A DNA stretch of 64,000 bases from Citrobacter sp. MGH106 (GCF_001037495.1 NZ_KQ089822.1:4111938-4175937), one strand, 5' to 3'. Positions 30,008 to 41,964 are shown, counted from the stretch's first letter. The notes: generated by a model not told the origin, from the sequence alone. Translations and numbers: made by a program.

Positions 30008-30496
30008 CTATTTCCGTCCCGGTTTCCCGTCATGCGGGCCAAAAAATTGCGGGGGATGATCAACCCAGCGATCCTCGCGCGTTGCAGCATAGACCGGATT
30101 GAGGGGGTAATAGATACGATTAAACTTTTTGTTTGCTTCACCCGCCACTAACAGACGCACCTCTTCACTGGTGTTATTGATAAAGGTGTGACACACGCCG
30201 GTTCCTGCTGGAAAGCCCACGCTGTCGCCGGGCTCCAGTTTCCATAAATAGCCATTAATCCAGGCCTCAGGGTAACCTTCCAGCACATAGATAAATTCTT
30301 CTTCATCACTTTCTGCATGAGGATATGAAGTACGACGTCCTGGTGGCAGTCGTTCATGATGAATACCGAGCCGCCCTAATCCCAGCTTGCGGGCAAGCGG
30401 TGCGCCAATAGAAAAAAGTTCATTGCTGCCAGGATAAGTGGAGTCATCAGCTCCCTCTACTTCACGCCAGTGGCGAATACAATCAGGTCTTTTCAT
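30008..30496 (-). CDS. Cupin-domain protein divergent from zur
   Basis: 162-residue single-domain cupin. Motif 1 is recognisable but diverged: PPGRRTSYPHAESDEEEFIYVLEG (residues ~50-73) has PHAES where HxH is usual, keeping one His and the acidic run. Motif 2, GDSVGFPAGTGVCHTFINNT, is complete (PxG, H, N). Such cupins bind a metal and act as sugar isomerases, dioxygenases or sensors; no specific function can be assigned. ATG at 30496 (MKRPDCIRHWREVE) is chosen because homology-like content begins there. It shares a 115-base control region with zur. To my knowledge it is absent between dusA and zur in K-12. Confidence 0.82.
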   Translation of the reverse strand: MKRPDCIRHWREVEGADDSTYPGSNELFSIGAPLARKLGLGRLGIHHERLPPGRRTSYPHAESDEEEFIYVLEGYPEAWINGYLWKLEPGDSVGFPAGTGVCHTFINNTSEEVRLLVAGEANKKFNRIYYPLNPVYAATREDRWVDHPPQFFGPHDGKPGRK

Positions 30497-30610
30497 TTTT
30501 ATTTTCCAGTATTGCGATGCGTCAGGTATAGCACACGGTGGGGATCTCGGTGTTTTGAGCAGAATATGATAAAGTAAGGGATTAACCTTCCATGCAAATC
30601 GAGGCGTCAA

Positions 30611-31129
30611 ATGGAAAAAACCACCACGCAGGAGTTATTGGCCCAGGCTGAAAAACTCTGTGCGCAACGTAACGTGCGGCTGACACCACAACGCCTCGAA
30701 GTGCTGCGCCTGATGAGCCTGCAACAAGGCGCGATTAGCGCTTATGATCTGCTTGATCTGTTACGGGAAACCGAACCACAGGCCAAACCGCCTACCGTTT
30801 ATCGCGCTCTCGATTTTCTGCTTGAACAAGGTTTCGTGCACAAGGTGGAATCCACCAACAGCTACGTGCTTTGTCATCTGTTCGATCAGCCGACCCACAG
30901 CTCAGCAATGTTCATTTGTGACCGCTGTGGTGTGGTTAAAGAAGAGTGTGCTGAAGGCGTGGAAGACATCATGCATACATTGGCCGCCAGGATGGGCTTT
31001 GCACTACGTCATAACGTGATTGAAGCCCACGGCCTCTGTCCGGCATGTGTGGAAGTTGAATCGTGCCGTCATCCAGGCGACTGTCAGCATGATCATACGA
31101 TTCAGGTGAAGAAGAAAGTTGGGCGATAA
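30611..31129 (+). CDS. zur: Zinc uptake repressor Zur
   Basis: 172-residue Fur-family regulator (E. coli 171). Winged helix in residues ~10-90 (RLTPQRLEVLRLMSLQQGAIS); C-terminal zinc dimer domain with CDRCGVVKEEC near residue 103 and the second structural-zinc pair region CPACVEVESC near residue 143. Zinc-loaded Zur represses znuACB and related zinc uptake genes. Confidence 0.96.
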   Translation: MEKTTTQELLAQAEKLCAQRNVRLTPQRLEVLRLMSLQQGAISAYDLLDLLRETEPQAKPPTVYRALDFLLEQGFVHKVESTNSYVLCHLFDQPTHSSAMFICDRCGVVKEECAEGVEDIMHTLAARMGFALRHNVIEAHGLCPACVEVESCRHPGDCQHDHTIQVKKKVGR

Positions 31130-31169
31130 AAGAGCGTACATCCTTGTACTCTCAGGAGGGAGGGATTAA

Positions 31170-31379
31170 TTACCAGCGGTAATCGTTGCGTTTTTCCCAA
31201 TCTTTAACTTCTTTCTCCGCCTGATCTTTCGCGTAACCGTAACGTTCCTGGACTTTACCCACCAGTTGGTCGCGTTTACCTTCAATGACCGTCATATCAT
31301 CATCGGTCAGTTTGCCCCATTGCTCTTTCACTTTACCTTTGAACTGCTTCCAGTTACCGCCGACTTCGTCTTTATTCAT
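31170..31379 (-). CDS. yjbJ: CsbD-like stress protein YjbJ
   Basis: 69-residue hydrophilic CsbD-family protein matching E. coli YjbJ: MNKDEVGGNWKQFKGKVKEQ at the start and RNDYRW at the end. Very abundant in stationary phase and osmotic stress in E. coli; molecular role unknown. Three ATGs lie in a row; ATG at 31379 fits the family, but the GAGG site upstream is better spaced for the first or second (31385 or 31382), so the protein could have two extra Met residues. Confidence 0.9.
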   Translation of the reverse strand: MNKDEVGGNWKQFKGKVKEQWGKLTDDDMTVIEGKRDQLVGKVQERYGYAKDQAEKEVKDWEKRNDYRW

Positions 31380-31515
31380 CATCAAGTCCTCATCGTTAGG
31401 TTGTGAATAGCGAGAGTGCTATATCCAGACATGTTATGTTTTCGCTGGACGTGAGATTAAGTGTAGTCAGTGATTCCAGGAATTATTAACTATTCAGAAT
31501 TTTTAACCATCTGGG

Positions 31516-32835
31516 TCAGGCGAACCAGGTACCATTACGCCAGTGACGCCGCCAGATGAAGGCCAGTGAGAGCCCGCGCAGCGCGAGGAAAACGGTTAAC
31601 GCCAGCCATAAACCGTGGTTTCCCAACAGTGGTAAAGCAAATAACGTTAATGCAAATCCCGCGGCAGCGACGGCCATACTGTTACGCATTTCTGCCGCTC
31701 GCGTCGCACCAATAAACATGCCGTCCAGCAGGTAACACCAGACGCCCACCAGCGGCAAAATCACCTGCCAGATAAGATAACGATCGGCCAGTAGTTGAAT
31801 CTGGGGCAGAGAGGTTAGCAGCGCAATAATCTGTTCACCGAACAGGGCGTATATCAGGGAAAACAGAATTGCCACAATACCCGACTGCCTACATGCCGCC
31901 CTCCAGACATCCAGTAACTGACCGCCATCGCGCGCGCCATAAGCCTGACCAGAATGAGCTTCGACGGCGTAGGCAAACCCGTCCAGCGCATAAGCTGTAA
32001 ACGTCAGCAGAGTCATCAGGACGGCATTTACCGCAATGATGTCACCACCAAGGCGCGCGCCCAGTACCGTAATGGCGCCAAAACAGAGTTGTAGCAACAG
32101 CGAACGCAGCATAATGTCGCGGTTAAGCGCCAGCAGACGGCGAAAATTGCCGCGCCATGCAAGCTTCAGCATCGCAAGCGAGACACCACGCAAATGGAGA
32201 ACCTTGCGCACCATCAGAAGACCAATCAGCAATGTGGCATATTCGGCAATCACAGTTGCCAGTGCAGCGCCTTGCACGTTCATATGCAAGCCCATCACCA
32301 GCCATAAATCGAGCACAATGTTGAGAATATTACCAACAATGAGCAGGATAACCGGCGCACGGGCATACTGGACGCCCAGCAACCAGCCCAGCAGCACCAG
32401 GTTTGCCAGAGAGGCTGGCGCGCTGAGCCAACGAATTTCAAGGAAGCGCCGGGCTTGCTCCAGTACCGCCTCACTGCCACCAACTATATGCAGCGCCAGA
32501 TCGATAATTGGCGTCCTGAACAGGGCAATCGCAGCCCCTGCTCCCAGCGCCAGGAGCAACGGTTGCACCAGCGCGCGAGCCAGTGCCTGCGGATCTTTCG
32601 CGCCAAATGCCTGGGCCGTCAGCCCAGTGGTGCTCATGCGTAAAAAGAGCAACAGCATAAAGAGAAAACTGGTCGCCGTTGCGCCAACGGCTACGCCGCC
32701 AAGATAGACCGGACTCTCCAGATGACCAATCACTGCGGTGTCCACCAGCCCCAGCAGGGGGACAGTGATATTGGAGAAGATCATCGGTAGGGCAAGGAGC
32801 CAAAGTGCTTTGTCGGAAGAGGTAAAGAAAGGCAT
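31516..32835 (-). CDS. dinF: MATE family efflux protein DinF
   Basis: 439-residue polytopic membrane protein of the MATE family, DinF branch, close to E. coli (about 441). Twelve hydrophobic segments; conserved GLVDTAVIGHL in segment 1 and a matching repeat in the second half, reflecting the two bundles. Proton- or sodium-coupled efflux; in E. coli linked to oxidative stress and bile salts. Downstream of lexA on the same strand, with which it is co-transcribed and SOS induced in E. coli; here a REP lies between. Confidence 0.94.
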   Translation of the reverse strand: MPFFTSSDKALWLLALPMIFSNITVPLLGLVDTAVIGHLESPVYLGGVAVGATATSFLFMLLLFLRMSTTGLTAQAFGAKDPQALARALVQPLLLALGAGAAIALFRTPIIDLALHIVGGSEAVLEQARRFLEIRWLSAPASLANLVLLGWLLGVQYARAPVILLIVGNILNIVLDLWLVMGLHMNVQGAALATVIAEYATLLIGLLMVRKVLHLRGVSLAMLKLAWRGNFRRLLALNRDIMLRSLLLQLCFGAITVLGARLGGDIIAVNAVLMTLLTFTAYALDGFAYAVEAHSGQAYGARDGGQLLDVWRAACRQSGIVAILFSLIYALFGEQIIALLTSLPQIQLLADRYLIWQVILPLVGVWCYLLDGMFIGATRAAEMRNSMAVAAAGFALTLFALPLLGNHGLWLALTVFLALRGLSLAFIWRRHWRNGTWFA

Positions 32836-32883
32836 GCAGAAAGCCTGAGAAGGAGTTAAATGGATAATATTGTTTTTCGTAGA

Positions 32884-32952
32884 CCCGGTAAGCGTGGCGC
32901 TACCGGACCAGAGTGATGCCGGATGACGGCGTAAACGCCTTATCCGGCCTAC
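32884..32952. repeat. REP elements between lexA and dinF
   Basis: GTAAGCGTGGCGCTACCGGA and TGCCGGATGACGGCGTAAAC followed by CGCCTTATCCGGCCTAC: about 1.5 REP units inside the lexA-dinF operon. Confidence 0.85.
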
Positions 32953-32956
32953 TTAA

Positions 32957-33565
32957 TTACAGCCACTCACCGTTACGAATGACGCCGACCGCCAGCCCTT
33001 CAATAGTGAAGTTTTGCTCGCGCAGGTCAACTACGATAGGCTTGAATTCGCTGTTTTCTGGCAGAAGTTCGACCTTGTTGCCCTGTTTTTTCAGGCGCTT
33101 AACCGTAACTTCATCGTCAATGCGTGCAACAACCACCTGGCCATTACGCACGTCCTGAGTTTTATGTACGGCCAGTAAATCACCGTCCATAATCCCGATA
33201 TCTTTCATCGACATTCCGCTGACGCGCAGTAAAAAATCGGCACTGGGTTTAAACAGTGAAGGATCAACCTGATAATGGCCTTCAATATGCTGCTGTGCCA
33301 GAAGAGGCTCACCCGCCGCAACACGGCCGACAAGTGGTAATCCCTCTTCTTCTTCCTGCAACAGACGAATTCCACGCGATGCGCCAGAAACAATTTCCAG
33401 CACACCTTTACGTGCCAGCGCTTTAAGGTGTTCTTCAGCTGCGTTTGGGGAACGGAACCCCAAACGCTGCGCGATCTCCGCACGCGTCGGTGGCATACCT
33501 GTCTGGCTGATGTGATCCCGAATGAGATCAAACACCTCTTGCTGCCTGGCCGTTAACGCTTTCAT
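32957..33565 (-). CDS. lexA: SOS repressor LexA
   Basis: 202-residue repressor, same length as E. coli. Winged helix residues 1-69 ([20 protein letters not shown] holds the HTH). The self-cleavage bond is the A-G in GRVAAGEP (84-85). Catalytic Ser119 lies in SGMSMKDIG and Lys156 in [12 protein letters not shown]. RecA filaments trigger self-cleavage and induce the SOS genes. Two SOS boxes precede it for autoregulation. Confidence 0.98.
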   Translation of the reverse strand: MKALTARQQEVFDLIRDHISQTGMPPTRAEIAQRLGFRSPNAAEEHLKALARKGVLEIVSGASRGIRLLQEEEEGLPLVGRVAAGEPLLAQQHIEGHYQVDPSLFKPSADFLLRVSGMSMKDIGIMDGDLLAVHKTQDVRNGQVVVARIDDEVTVKRLKKQGNKVELLPENSEFKPIVVDLREQNFTIEGLAVGVIRNGEWL

Positions 33566-33573
33566 TCCGCCCC

Positions 33574-33610
33574 CTGGGTGTATATACAGTTATGCTGTGA
33601 GTATATACAG
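33574..33610. promoter_or_regulatory. Tandem LexA boxes of lexA
   Basis: Two SOS boxes, 33574-33589 (plus-strand reading CTGGGTGTATATACAG) and 33595-33610 (CTGTGAGTATATACAG), 5 bases apart and just upstream of the lexA start. Both fit CTG-N10-CAG. This is the classic autoregulatory pair. Confidence 0.96.
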
Positions 33611-33674
33611 CTAAAGGCGATTTTGGAACCGCAAACTGCACAAAAAACAGGAGATTTATGAAGTTGTGGAATGC

Positions 33675-34043
33675 TTATCGAAAATGCGACCACAACAAGA
33701 TGCCCCAGGTGATCAAGGCAACAAAAATAGAAAGTAGTACCGCCGCCGATCCCATATCTTTCGCCCGGCCAGAGAGTTCGTGATACTCAGAGCCGATACG
33801 GTCGACCACCGCCTCAATAGCGCTATTAAGAATTTCAACAATCATCACCAGCATCACTGAGCCAATCAGCAGCACACGGGTAATCGCATCAACATCCAGC
33901 CAGCAAGCAATCGCGACGCCCAGCATTACGGCAACACTTTCCTGGCGAAACGCCGCTTCATTAATCCATGCGGCACGAAAACCTTTCCACGAATAGCCTG
34001 CTGCCTTGATAATTCGAGTGAACCCAGTGGTATTATTAGCCAT
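33675..34043 (-). CDS. dgkA: Diacylglycerol kinase DgkA
   Basis: 122-residue small trimeric membrane enzyme, same length as E. coli DgkA after choosing the second of two adjacent Met codons (MANNTTGFTR). Three transmembrane helices; active-site stretch EILNSAIEAVVDRIG near residues 69-83. Phosphorylates diacylglycerol released during MDO synthesis to phosphatidate. Divergent from plsB, placing two phospholipid genes back to back. Confidence 0.97.
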   Translation of the reverse strand: MANNTTGFTRIIKAAGYSWKGFRAAWINEAAFRQESVAVMLGVAIACWLDVDAITRVLLIGSVMLVMIVEILNSAIEAVVDRIGSEYHELSGRAKDMGSAAVLLSIFVALITWGILLWSHFR

Positions 34044-34214
34044 CAAAAGAACCTTTTTACATTATTAGCGTCAATGTCATTGTACCGTTACCCTATTTAC
34101 TTCAGGGCTGATGCAAAGCAGCGCGAAGTATGACGGGATACACCAGAAATTCACTAAACTTTCTGATATCCTTGCAGCGCATTTGCATTATTAACCAGAG
34201 GCTTTACATCGTTT

Positions 34215-36635
34215 ATGTCCGGCTGGCCAAGAATTTACTACAAATTACTGAATTTACCATTAAGTGTGCTGGTAAAAAGCAAGTCTATTCCGGCGGATCC
34301 CGCTCCGGAATTGGGGCTCGACACTTCGCGTCCCATTATGTACGTCTTGCCGTACAACTCAAAAGCGGACTTGCTAACGCTGCGCGCTCAATGCCTGGTT
34401 CACGATCTCCCCGACCCCCTGGAGCCGTTGGAAATCGACGGGACTCTCCTGCCGCGCTACGTGTTTATTCACGGCGGCCCGCGTGTCTTCACTTATTACA
34501 CGCCTAAAGAAGAGTCTATCAAGCTGTTCCATAACTATCTCGACCTTCATCGCAGCAATCCTGACCTGGATGTGCAGATGGTGCCGGTATCGGTGATGTT
34601 TGGCCGCGCTCCCGGACGCGAAAAAGGCGAAGTGAATCCGCCTCTGCGCATGCTGAATGGCGTACAGAAATTCTTTGCCGTTTCGTGGCTGGGTCGCGAC
34701 AGTTTTGTTCGCTTCTCCCCGTCGGTGTCCCTGCGTCGCATGGCTGACGAACACGGCACAGATAAAACCATTGCACAGAAACTGGCGCGCGTGGCGCGTA
34801 TGCACTTTGCCCGCCAACGTTTAGCTGCAGTTGGTCCGCGTCTTCCTGCCCGCCAGGATCTGTTTAATAAGCTGTTGGCCTCAAAAGCTATCGCCCGCGC
34901 GGTAGAAGATGAAGCACGCAGTAAAAAAATATCCCACGAAAAAGCGCAGCAAAATGCCATCGCGCTGATGGAAGAAATTGCCGCAAACTTCTCCTATGAG
35001 ATGATCCGCCTGACGGACCGTATTCTGGGGTTCACATGGAACCGGCTGTACCAGGGGATTAACGTTCATAATGCAGAACGTGTGCGCCAGTTGGCGCACG
35101 ACGGACATGAAATCGTCTATGTGCCATGCCATCGCAGCCATATGGACTACATGCTGCTGTCGTACGTTCTGTATCACCAGGGCCTGGTTCCTCCACACAT
35201 TGCCGCTGGAATCAACCTGAACTTCTGGCCGGCAGGCCCGATCTTCCGCCGTCTGGGTGCATTCTTTATTCGCCGCACCTTTAAGGGCAATAAACTTTAC
35301 TCCACCGTATTCCGCGAATACCTGGGCGAACTGTTCAGCCGTGGCTACTCGGTTGAGTACTTTGTCGAAGGTGGGCGCTCACGTACAGGCCGTCTGCTCG
35401 ACCCGAAAACCGGCACGCTGTCCATGACCATTCAGGCGATGCTGCGCGGCGGTACGCGTCCGATCACGCTGGTGCCTATCTACATTGGCTACGAGCATGT
35501 GATGGAAGTGGGAACATACGCAAAAGAGCTGCGTGGTGCGACGAAAGAGAAAGAGAGCCTGCCACAAATGCTGCGCGGCTTAAGCAAGCTGCGTAACCTG
35601 GGCCAGGGCTACGTTAACTTTGGCGAACCGATGCCATTGATGACTTACCTGAACCAACATGTTCCGGAATGGCGCGAATCTATCGATCCTATCGAGTCTA
35701 TTCGCCCGGCCTGGCTGACGCCGACAGTGAATAACATCGCCGCCGATCTGATGGTTCGTATTAACAACGCAGGCGCGGCCAACGCCATGAACCTGTGTTG
35801 TACCGCGCTACTGGCATCCCGCCAGCGATCTCTGACCCGTGAGCAGTTAACCGAACAACTTGATTGCTACCTGAGCTTGCTGCGCAACGTGCCGTATGCT
35901 GCGGATTCGACGGTTCCCGCGCAAAGCGCCAGTGAACTGATCGACCACGCTTTGCAGATGAACAAGTTTGAGGTCGAGAAAGATACCATCGGCGACATCA
36001 TCATTCTGCCGCGCGAGCAGGCTGTACTGATGACTTACTACCGCAACAACATTGCGCACATGCTGGTTCTGCCTTCATTGATGGCGGCGATTGTGACTCA
36101 GCATCGTCGTATTTCACGTGCGGCACTACAGCAGCATATTGAAGCGCTGTACCCGATGCTGAAAGCTGAGCTGTTCCTGCGCTGGGAACGTGACGAGCTT
36201 GCAGGAGTGATCGACGCACTGGCCAGCGAAATGCAGCGTCAGGGTTTAATCACCATGCAGAACGACGAGCTGCATATCAATCCGGCACACTCCCGCACGC
36301 TACAGTTGCTGGCGGCAGGTGCTCGTGAAACCCTGCAACGCTATGCCATTACCTTCTGGCTGCTGAGTGCAAACCCATCCATCAACCGCAGCACACTGGA
36401 GAAAGAGAGCCGTACCGTGGCTCAGCGTCTTTCCGTACTGCACGGTATTAACGCCCCTGAATTCTTCGATAAGGCGGTGTTCAGCTCTCTGGTGCTGACT
36501 CTGCGTGACGAGGGATACATCAGCGATACCGGTGATGCCGAGCCGGAAGAAACGATGAAGATCTATCAGATGCTGGCCGAACTGGTCACGTCCGATGTGC
36601 GTCTGACCATCGAGAGCGCAACGCAGGGCGAGTAA
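34215..36635 (+). CDS. plsB: Glycerol-3-phosphate acyltransferase PlsB
   Basis: 806-residue inner membrane acyltransferase (E. coli 807). Acyltransferase block [15 protein letters not shown] near residue 306 carries the catalytic HxxxxD; block [16 protein letters not shown] near residue 382 and block [14 protein letters not shown] follow. First step of phospholipid synthesis: acylates sn-glycerol-3-phosphate at position 1. ATG at 34215 gives [10 protein letters not shown], the family start; it ends at a strong bidirectional terminator. Confidence 0.97.
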   Translation: MSGWPRIYYKLLNLPLSVLVKSKSIPADPAPELGLDTSRPIMYVLPYNSKADLLTLRAQCLVHDLPDPLEPLEIDGTLLPRYVFIHGGPRVFTYYTPKEESIKLFHNYLDLHRSNPDLDVQMVPVSVMFGRAPGREKGEVNPPLRMLNGVQKFFAVSWLGRDSFVRFSPSVSLRRMADEHGTDKTIAQKLARVARMHFARQRLAAVGPRLPARQDLFNKLLASKAIARAVEDEARSKKISHEKAQQNAIALMEEIAANFSYEMIRLTDRILGFTWNRLYQGINVHNAERVRQLAHDGHEIVYVPCHRSHMDYMLLSYVLYHQGLVPPHIAAGINLNFWPAGPIFRRLGAFFIRRTFKGNKLYSTVFREYLGELFSRGYSVEYFVEGGRSRTGRLLDPKTGTLSMTIQAMLRGGTRPITLVPIYIGYEHVMEVGTYAKELRGATKEKESLPQMLRGLSKLRNLGQGYVNFGEPMPLMTYLNQHVPEWRESIDPIESIRPAWLTPTVNNIAADLMVRINNAGAANAMNLCCTALLASRQRSLTREQLTEQLDCYLSLLRNVPYAADSTVPAQSASELIDHALQMNKFEVEKDTIGDIIILPREQAVLMTYYRNNIAHMLVLPSLMAAIVTQHRRISRAALQQHIEALYPMLKAELFLRWERDELAGVIDALASEMQRQGLITMQNDELHINPAHSRTLQLLAAGARETLQRYAITFWLLSANPSINRSTLEKESRTVAQRLSVLHGINAPEFFDKAVFSSLVLTLRDEGYISDTGDAEPEETMKIYQMLAELVTSDVRLTIESATQGE

Positions 36636-36640
36636 GCATA

Positions 36641-36675
36641 AAAAAACCGGTCGAAAAAATGACCGGTTTTTCTTT
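36641..36675. terminator. Bidirectional terminator plsB / ubiA
   Basis: AAAAAACCGGTC-GAAAAAAT-GACCGGTTTTTCTTTT between the convergent plsB and ubiA stops. A-run and T-run on either side suit both directions. Confidence 0.9.
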
Positions 36676-36692
36676 TGTCGCCTCACCTAAAA

Positions 36693-37565
36693 TCAAAGGT
36701 GCCAGTAACTCATTGCCAGCCCCAAAAACAGCACCAGACCGACATAGTTGTTATTCATAAACGCTTTAAAACAGGCATCCCGTTCGCGATTGACGATCAA
36801 TTTCTGCTGATACACAAACAGCGCGCCCGCCACCAGCAGAGACCAGTAATAGCCCAGACCCAGCCCGTTCAGCCAGCCAATCAACGCCATCAATACCAGT
36901 ACGCCAACCTGCAGAATACCAATAATCAGCTTATCGTTTTGGCCGAACAGGATCGCGGTCGATTTGATACCAATCTTCAGGTCATCATCCCGGTCAACCA
37001 TCGCGTACTGTGTATCATACGCTACCGCCCAGAGAATATTGGCAAGGAACATCAGCCAGCAACTCAGCGGAACAGATTCGCTCACGGCAGCGAACGCCAT
37101 TGGGATAGACCAGCCAAATGCAGCGCCCAGAACCACCTGTGGCAAATGGGTATAGCGCTTCATGAAGGGATATACCCACGCCAGTGCTAACGCAGCGACA
37201 GACAACAAAATTGTCATCGTGTTTAGCGTCAGTACCAGCAGGAACGCAAGCAACACCAGTACCACAAACAACGTTCGGGCTTCTTTCTCTGTCACCGCAC
37301 CACTTGGCAGCGGCCGGTTCGCGGTGCGTTTGACATGCCCGTCAAATTTGCGGTCAGCATAATCATTCACCACGCATCCGGCGGCGCGCATTAACCAAAC
37401 GCCAGCGACGAAAACCGCCAGGATCCATAATTGCGGTACCCCAGGGGTCGCCACCCACAGCGCCCACAGGGTCGGCCAGAGCAGCAGTAAGGCGCCGATT
37501 GGCTTATCCGTACGCATCAAGCGGTGAAACGCCAGTAGCTTATTCTGCGTCAGACTCCACTCCAT
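36693..37565 (-). CDS. ubiA: 4-hydroxybenzoate octaprenyltransferase UbiA
   Basis: 290-residue membrane prenyltransferase, same length as E. coli. Two aspartate-rich motifs are visible: NDYADRKFD near residue 67 and [13 protein letters not shown] near residue 191, binding Mg-prenyl diphosphate. Nine hydrophobic helices. Second step of ubiquinone synthesis. Directly follows ubiC (12-base gap), giving ubiCA. Confidence 0.97.
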   Translation of the reverse strand: MEWSLTQNKLLAFHRLMRTDKPIGALLLLWPTLWALWVATPGVPQLWILAVFVAGVWLMRAAGCVVNDYADRKFDGHVKRTANRPLPSGAVTEKEARTLFVVLVLLAFLLVLTLNTMTILLSVAALALAWVYPFMKRYTHLPQVVLGAAFGWSIPMAFAAVSESVPLSCWLMFLANILWAVAYDTQYAMVDRDDDLKIGIKSTAILFGQNDKLIIGILQVGVLVLMALIGWLNGLGLGYYWSLLVAGALFVYQQKLIVNRERDACFKAFMNNNYVGLVLFLGLAMSYWHL

Positions 37566-37577
37566 TTTTTCTTCCTC

Positions 37578-38075
37578 TCAGTACAACGGCGATGCAGGTA
37601 AAAAAAGCTCGGTAAGCATCAGCGGCTTACCGCTCAGCCGCAGGCGGGAACGACGCCCCCACAGCGCTGCATCGCGACCTATCTCAATAAAATCTCGGGT
37701 CAATGTCGATGATGTAAACAGGTAGCGCCCGAGCGGGGTTTTCCCCAGATTTTGTAAGGCCAGCTCAGGACCACACAGAGTTGATTCAGGCACCACGGTG
37801 CGCCCGGCAAGCCAGGGTTCACCATCCGCACATAACAGAATTTCACGCAACCAATAACGGGATTCGCTCGGCAGCAGCGTCAGTTCTTCAGCCACCTCAT
37901 TTTGCCCAACAAATCCTTCTCGTATCAACGTTACGGTGACCTGTTTTCCCTCCTGCTCAAAGCGTTTTGTCATGGAGTCTTCCAGTAACAACCAGTCAAG
38001 CAGTTGAGGGTCAAGCGCGGGGATCGCATCAAAATAACGCAGCGCACGCAGTTGCGTTAACGCAGGGTGTGGCAT
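37578..38075 (-). CDS. ubiC: Chorismate pyruvate-lyase UbiC
   Basis: 165-residue enzyme (E. coli 165) that splits chorismate to 4-hydroxybenzoate and pyruvate, the entry to ubiquinone synthesis. Seen: [11 protein letters not shown] in the middle, the GRTVVPEST loop near residue 92 and [17 protein letters not shown] near residue 115, with the conserved C-terminal [10 protein letters not shown]. First gene of ubiCA. Confidence 0.96.
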   Translation of the reverse strand: MPHPALTQLRALRYFDAIPALDPQLLDWLLLEDSMTKRFEQEGKQVTVTLIREGFVGQNEVAEELTLLPSESRYWLREILLCADGEPWLAGRTVVPESTLCGPELALQNLGKTPLGRYLFTSSTLTRDFIEIGRDAALWGRRSRLRLSGKPLMLTELFLPASPLY

Positions 38076-38195
38076 GCCTTACTCTCCGATTTATAACGTG
38101 ATGGCATTGTATCGCAGAAAAGGCATTACAGGGTGAGCAAACGTGATTAAGTGATCGGCTAATCAACATTAGTGTAACAAATCGCATTGCACGAT

Positions 38196-38224
38196 AAAAA
38201 AAGGTGCGCCAGGAGACGCACCAG
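38196..38224 (-). terminator. Terminator after malM
   Basis: Minus-strand reading GGTGCG-TCTCCTGG-CGCACC followed by a run of seven T. It ends the malK-lamB-malM transcript, about 30 bases after malM. Confidence 0.9.
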
Positions 38225-38255
38225 TTGTTGCAAAATCAGCAATGTGGGGAGATGG

Positions 38256-39206
38256 TTACCCCTTGCCTTTTACACTACTGATAAAGGTGGAACGGGCAGA
38301 TGTGGACCCCAAACGTTCAGCTTCATCAAGCAGCTTCAGCGCTTTATCAACATCACCTTTCGCTACTGCATCTTTAATCGCTTTATTAAAGTAGCTTTCC
38401 GTGTCATTCAACATCGGTTCACTTTTCTTCGCAGGCGCTGGAGCGGCGGTCGCCACAGCAGCCGGAGCTGGAGCTGCATAAGCCGCTGCTGGCGCGGCAG
38501 TATTCCCAACCGTCACCGGCCCCGGCCCGGAGGAGCCAAACAGCGGCCCGACCAATACGCTGGAAGAAGAGCTGGTTTTGACTTTCAGTTTCAACAGGCC
38601 ATCGGTGGTATGACGGGCGATCGGGTCTGGAATATCCGGAATGGAGTTACCCACACCCTTGGCATACGCTTTCGCCGGGTCAAGCAGAGTTGTGGTCTGC
38701 TGAAGATCTTTTTCTGTTGTAAATACCAGCACATAGAGCTTCTGCTGGCCCAGCGCAGGCGTCAGACGCATGACTCCTTCCAGACGATCGGCACTCATCA
38801 CGCCGGGCTCCTGATAGGTGAAATAGCTACTGGGGAAGAACGCAGATGGCGTCATGTTCTGATCAAGAATCAATACGTTTGATGCAAATACACTGGTTTG
38901 TTTGTTCACTTCACTGGACAGCGTCAGGGTCAATTCACCAATATTTGCCGGGACGCTATAGGCGGCGACCGGGCCGGTAATCCCGGCAACGTCCAGACGC
39001 TGACCACCAGTAGAGAGCTGAGTAGACTGCGTATTCGATTGATCAACAGGTGTCCAGGTTAACTGTTGCAGTGCAGCAGTGGGGATAGCAGGCGCAGCGG
39101 TGGTATTTTGCGGCACAAAATTCACATCGGCCAGGCTGATGCCAGGAGCACTTGCAAATAAACCTGCAGATAAACAAAGGGCAACGAGACTTTTCTTCAT
39201 TTTCAT
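38256..39206 (-). CDS. malM: Maltose regulon periplasmic protein MalM
   Basis: 316-residue secreted protein of the mal regulon. Signal peptide residues 1-26 (cut near SLADVNF). N- and C-terminal parts are close to E. coli MalM. The Ala/Pro-rich linker near residues 235-262 (repeats of AAPAP type) is longer than in K-12 and accounts for the extra length. Periplasmic; precise role unknown. Last gene of malK-lamB-malM. ATG at 39206 gives MKMKKSLVALC and a proper signal peptide. Confidence 0.94.
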   Translation of the reverse strand: MKMKKSLVALCLSAGLFASAPGISLADVNFVPQNTTAAPAIPTAALQQLTWTPVDQSNTQSTQLSTGGQRLDVAGITGPVAAYSVPANIGELTLTLSSEVNKQTSVFASNVLILDQNMTPSAFFPSSYFTYQEPGVMSADRLEGVMRLTPALGQQKLYVLVFTTEKDLQQTTTLLDPAKAYAKGVGNSIPDIPDPIARHTTDGLLKLKVKTSSSSSVLVGPLFGSSGPGPVTVGNTAAPAAAYAAPAPAAVATAAPAPAKKSEPMLNDTESYFNKAIKDAVAKGDVDKALKLLDEAERLGSTSARSTFISSVKGKG

Positions 39207-39268
39207 TGTTATCACCTCAGATAGCATGGGTTCAGCGGTGGCCAGGCAATAGCGCGCTAAACCGTAAT

Positions 39269-39293
39269 CAAGAGGGGCTTACGCCCCTCTTTC
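39269..39293 (-). terminator. Hairpin in the lamB-malM gap
   Basis: Minus-strand reading AGAGGGGC-GTAA-GCCCCTCTT, with no long T-run. Likely a partial terminator or mRNA-stabilising hairpin that protects the lamB 3' end and lowers malM expression. Confidence 0.7.
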
Positions 39294-39319
39294 GGTCATG
39301 ACGTCAGATTAATGCTGGA

Positions 39320-40708
<1,389 letters not shown>

Positions 40709-40713
40709 TTAAA

Positions 40714-40826
40714 CGCGTCCCCTTCGGGCTGCCTCTTTGTTGGCTGCGTTCTTTCACCCCGGTAACGTACTTTTTGTACGCTCCCGGGATTCATTCACTT
40801 GCAGCCTCGATGCAGCCTCGAATGGC
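40714..40826. repeat. ERIC element in the malK-lamB gap
   Basis: Diverged ERIC copy in minus orientation. Minus-strand reading contains ATTCGAG, GCAAGTGAATGAATCCCGGG, AAAAAGTACG, CCGGGGTGAAAG and AACGCAGCCAAC, in the order of the ERIC consensus. It fills the 176-base space between the malK stop and lamB start in the direction of transcription. Confidence 0.85.
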
Positions 40827-40854
40827 TTTGCGTTTCGTTTTTTTTATGGGGACC

Positions 40855-41964
40855 TTAAACGCCCGGCTCTTGGTGCAACCGACGACATGCAGTGCCATCC
40901 TCACGGAACAGATGGCAACGCTCTGGCGGCAGACCGATAGCGAATGTGGCACCCTCTTCTACCAACACCACGTCGTTCTGGCGGTAAACCAGGTTTTGAC
41001 GGATGGCGGGGATCTGGATATGAATTTGTGTTTCGTGACCAAGCTGCTCGACGACCTGTACTTCACCCTCGAGAGTGACATCAGCAATTTCGCTGGGCAG
41101 CAGATGTTCCGGGCGAATACCTAAAGACATGTTGGCGCCAACCTGAACGTGTGCGCTATCGACCGGTAGCCAGATTTGCTGGCGGTTAGGCAACTCTACC
41201 TGGACCTGATCGATTGCCGTCCCCGTGACTTTCACCGGCAGAAAGTTCATCTTCGGCGAACCAATAAAGCCCGCGACAAAGCGGTCAGCCGGGTAGTGAT
41301 ACAGCTCCAGTGGTTTGCCCACCTGAGCAACGCGACCAGCATCCAGCACCACAATTTTGTCTGCCAGGGTCATCGCTTCGACCTGGTCGTGGGTGACGTA
41401 AATCATCGTGCGGCCAAGACGTTTATGCAGGCGGGAGATTTCTATACGCATCTGCACGCGCAGCGCGGCATCAAGGTTGGAAAGCGGTTCGTCAAGCAGG
41501 AATACGCGCGGCTCTGCCACCAGCGTACGACCAATCGCCACACGCTGACGCTGTCCACCAGAAAGCGCTTTTGGTTTACGCTCCAGCAGGTGTGCCAGTT
41601 GCAGAACTTCAGCCACCTGATTAACGCGCTGATTCATTACCTCTTTTTTGGCACCCGCCAGCTTGAGACCAAACGACATGTTTTCTGCGACGGATAAATG
41701 GGGATAGAGCGCATAGGACTGGAAGACCATTCCCACACCGCGTTCGGCGGGCGGGATATCGTTCATTCGGGTTTCCCCGATATACAGATCTCCACTGGTG
41801 ATAGTCTCAAGCCCGGCGATCATACGCAGCAAAGTCGACTTACCGCAGCCTGACGGTCCGACAAACACCACGAACTCCCCTTCGTGAATGTCGAGATTGA
41901 TATCTTTCGATACCACCACGTCACCCCAGGCTTTCGTTACATTTCGCAACTGTACGCTCGCCAT
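40855..41964 (-). CDS. malK: Maltose ABC transporter ATPase MalK
   Basis: 369-residue ATPase (E. coli 371). Walker [10 protein letters not shown] near residue 36, signature [10 protein letters not shown] near residue 134, Walker B VFLLDEPL near residue 153 and switch [13 protein letters not shown] near residue 187. The C-terminal ~135 residues are the regulatory domain that binds MalT and EIIA-Glc. Powers MalFGK2; first gene of malK-lamB-malM. Confidence 0.97.
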   Translation of the reverse strand: MASVQLRNVTKAWGDVVVSKDINLDIHEGEFVVFVGPSGCGKSTLLRMIAGLETITSGDLYIGETRMNDIPPAERGVGMVFQSYALYPHLSVAENMSFGLKLAGAKKEVMNQRVNQVAEVLQLAHLLERKPKALSGGQRQRVAIGRTLVAEPRVFLLDEPLSNLDAALRVQMRIEISRLHKRLGRTMIYVTHDQVEAMTLADKIVVLDAGRVAQVGKPLELYHYPADRFVAGFIGSPKMNFLPVKVTGTAIDQVQVELPNRQQIWLPVDSAHVQVGANMSLGIRPEHLLPSEIADVTLEGEVQVVEQLGHETQIHIQIPAIRQNLVYRQNDVVLVEEGATFAIGLPPERCHLFREDGTACRRLHQEPGV

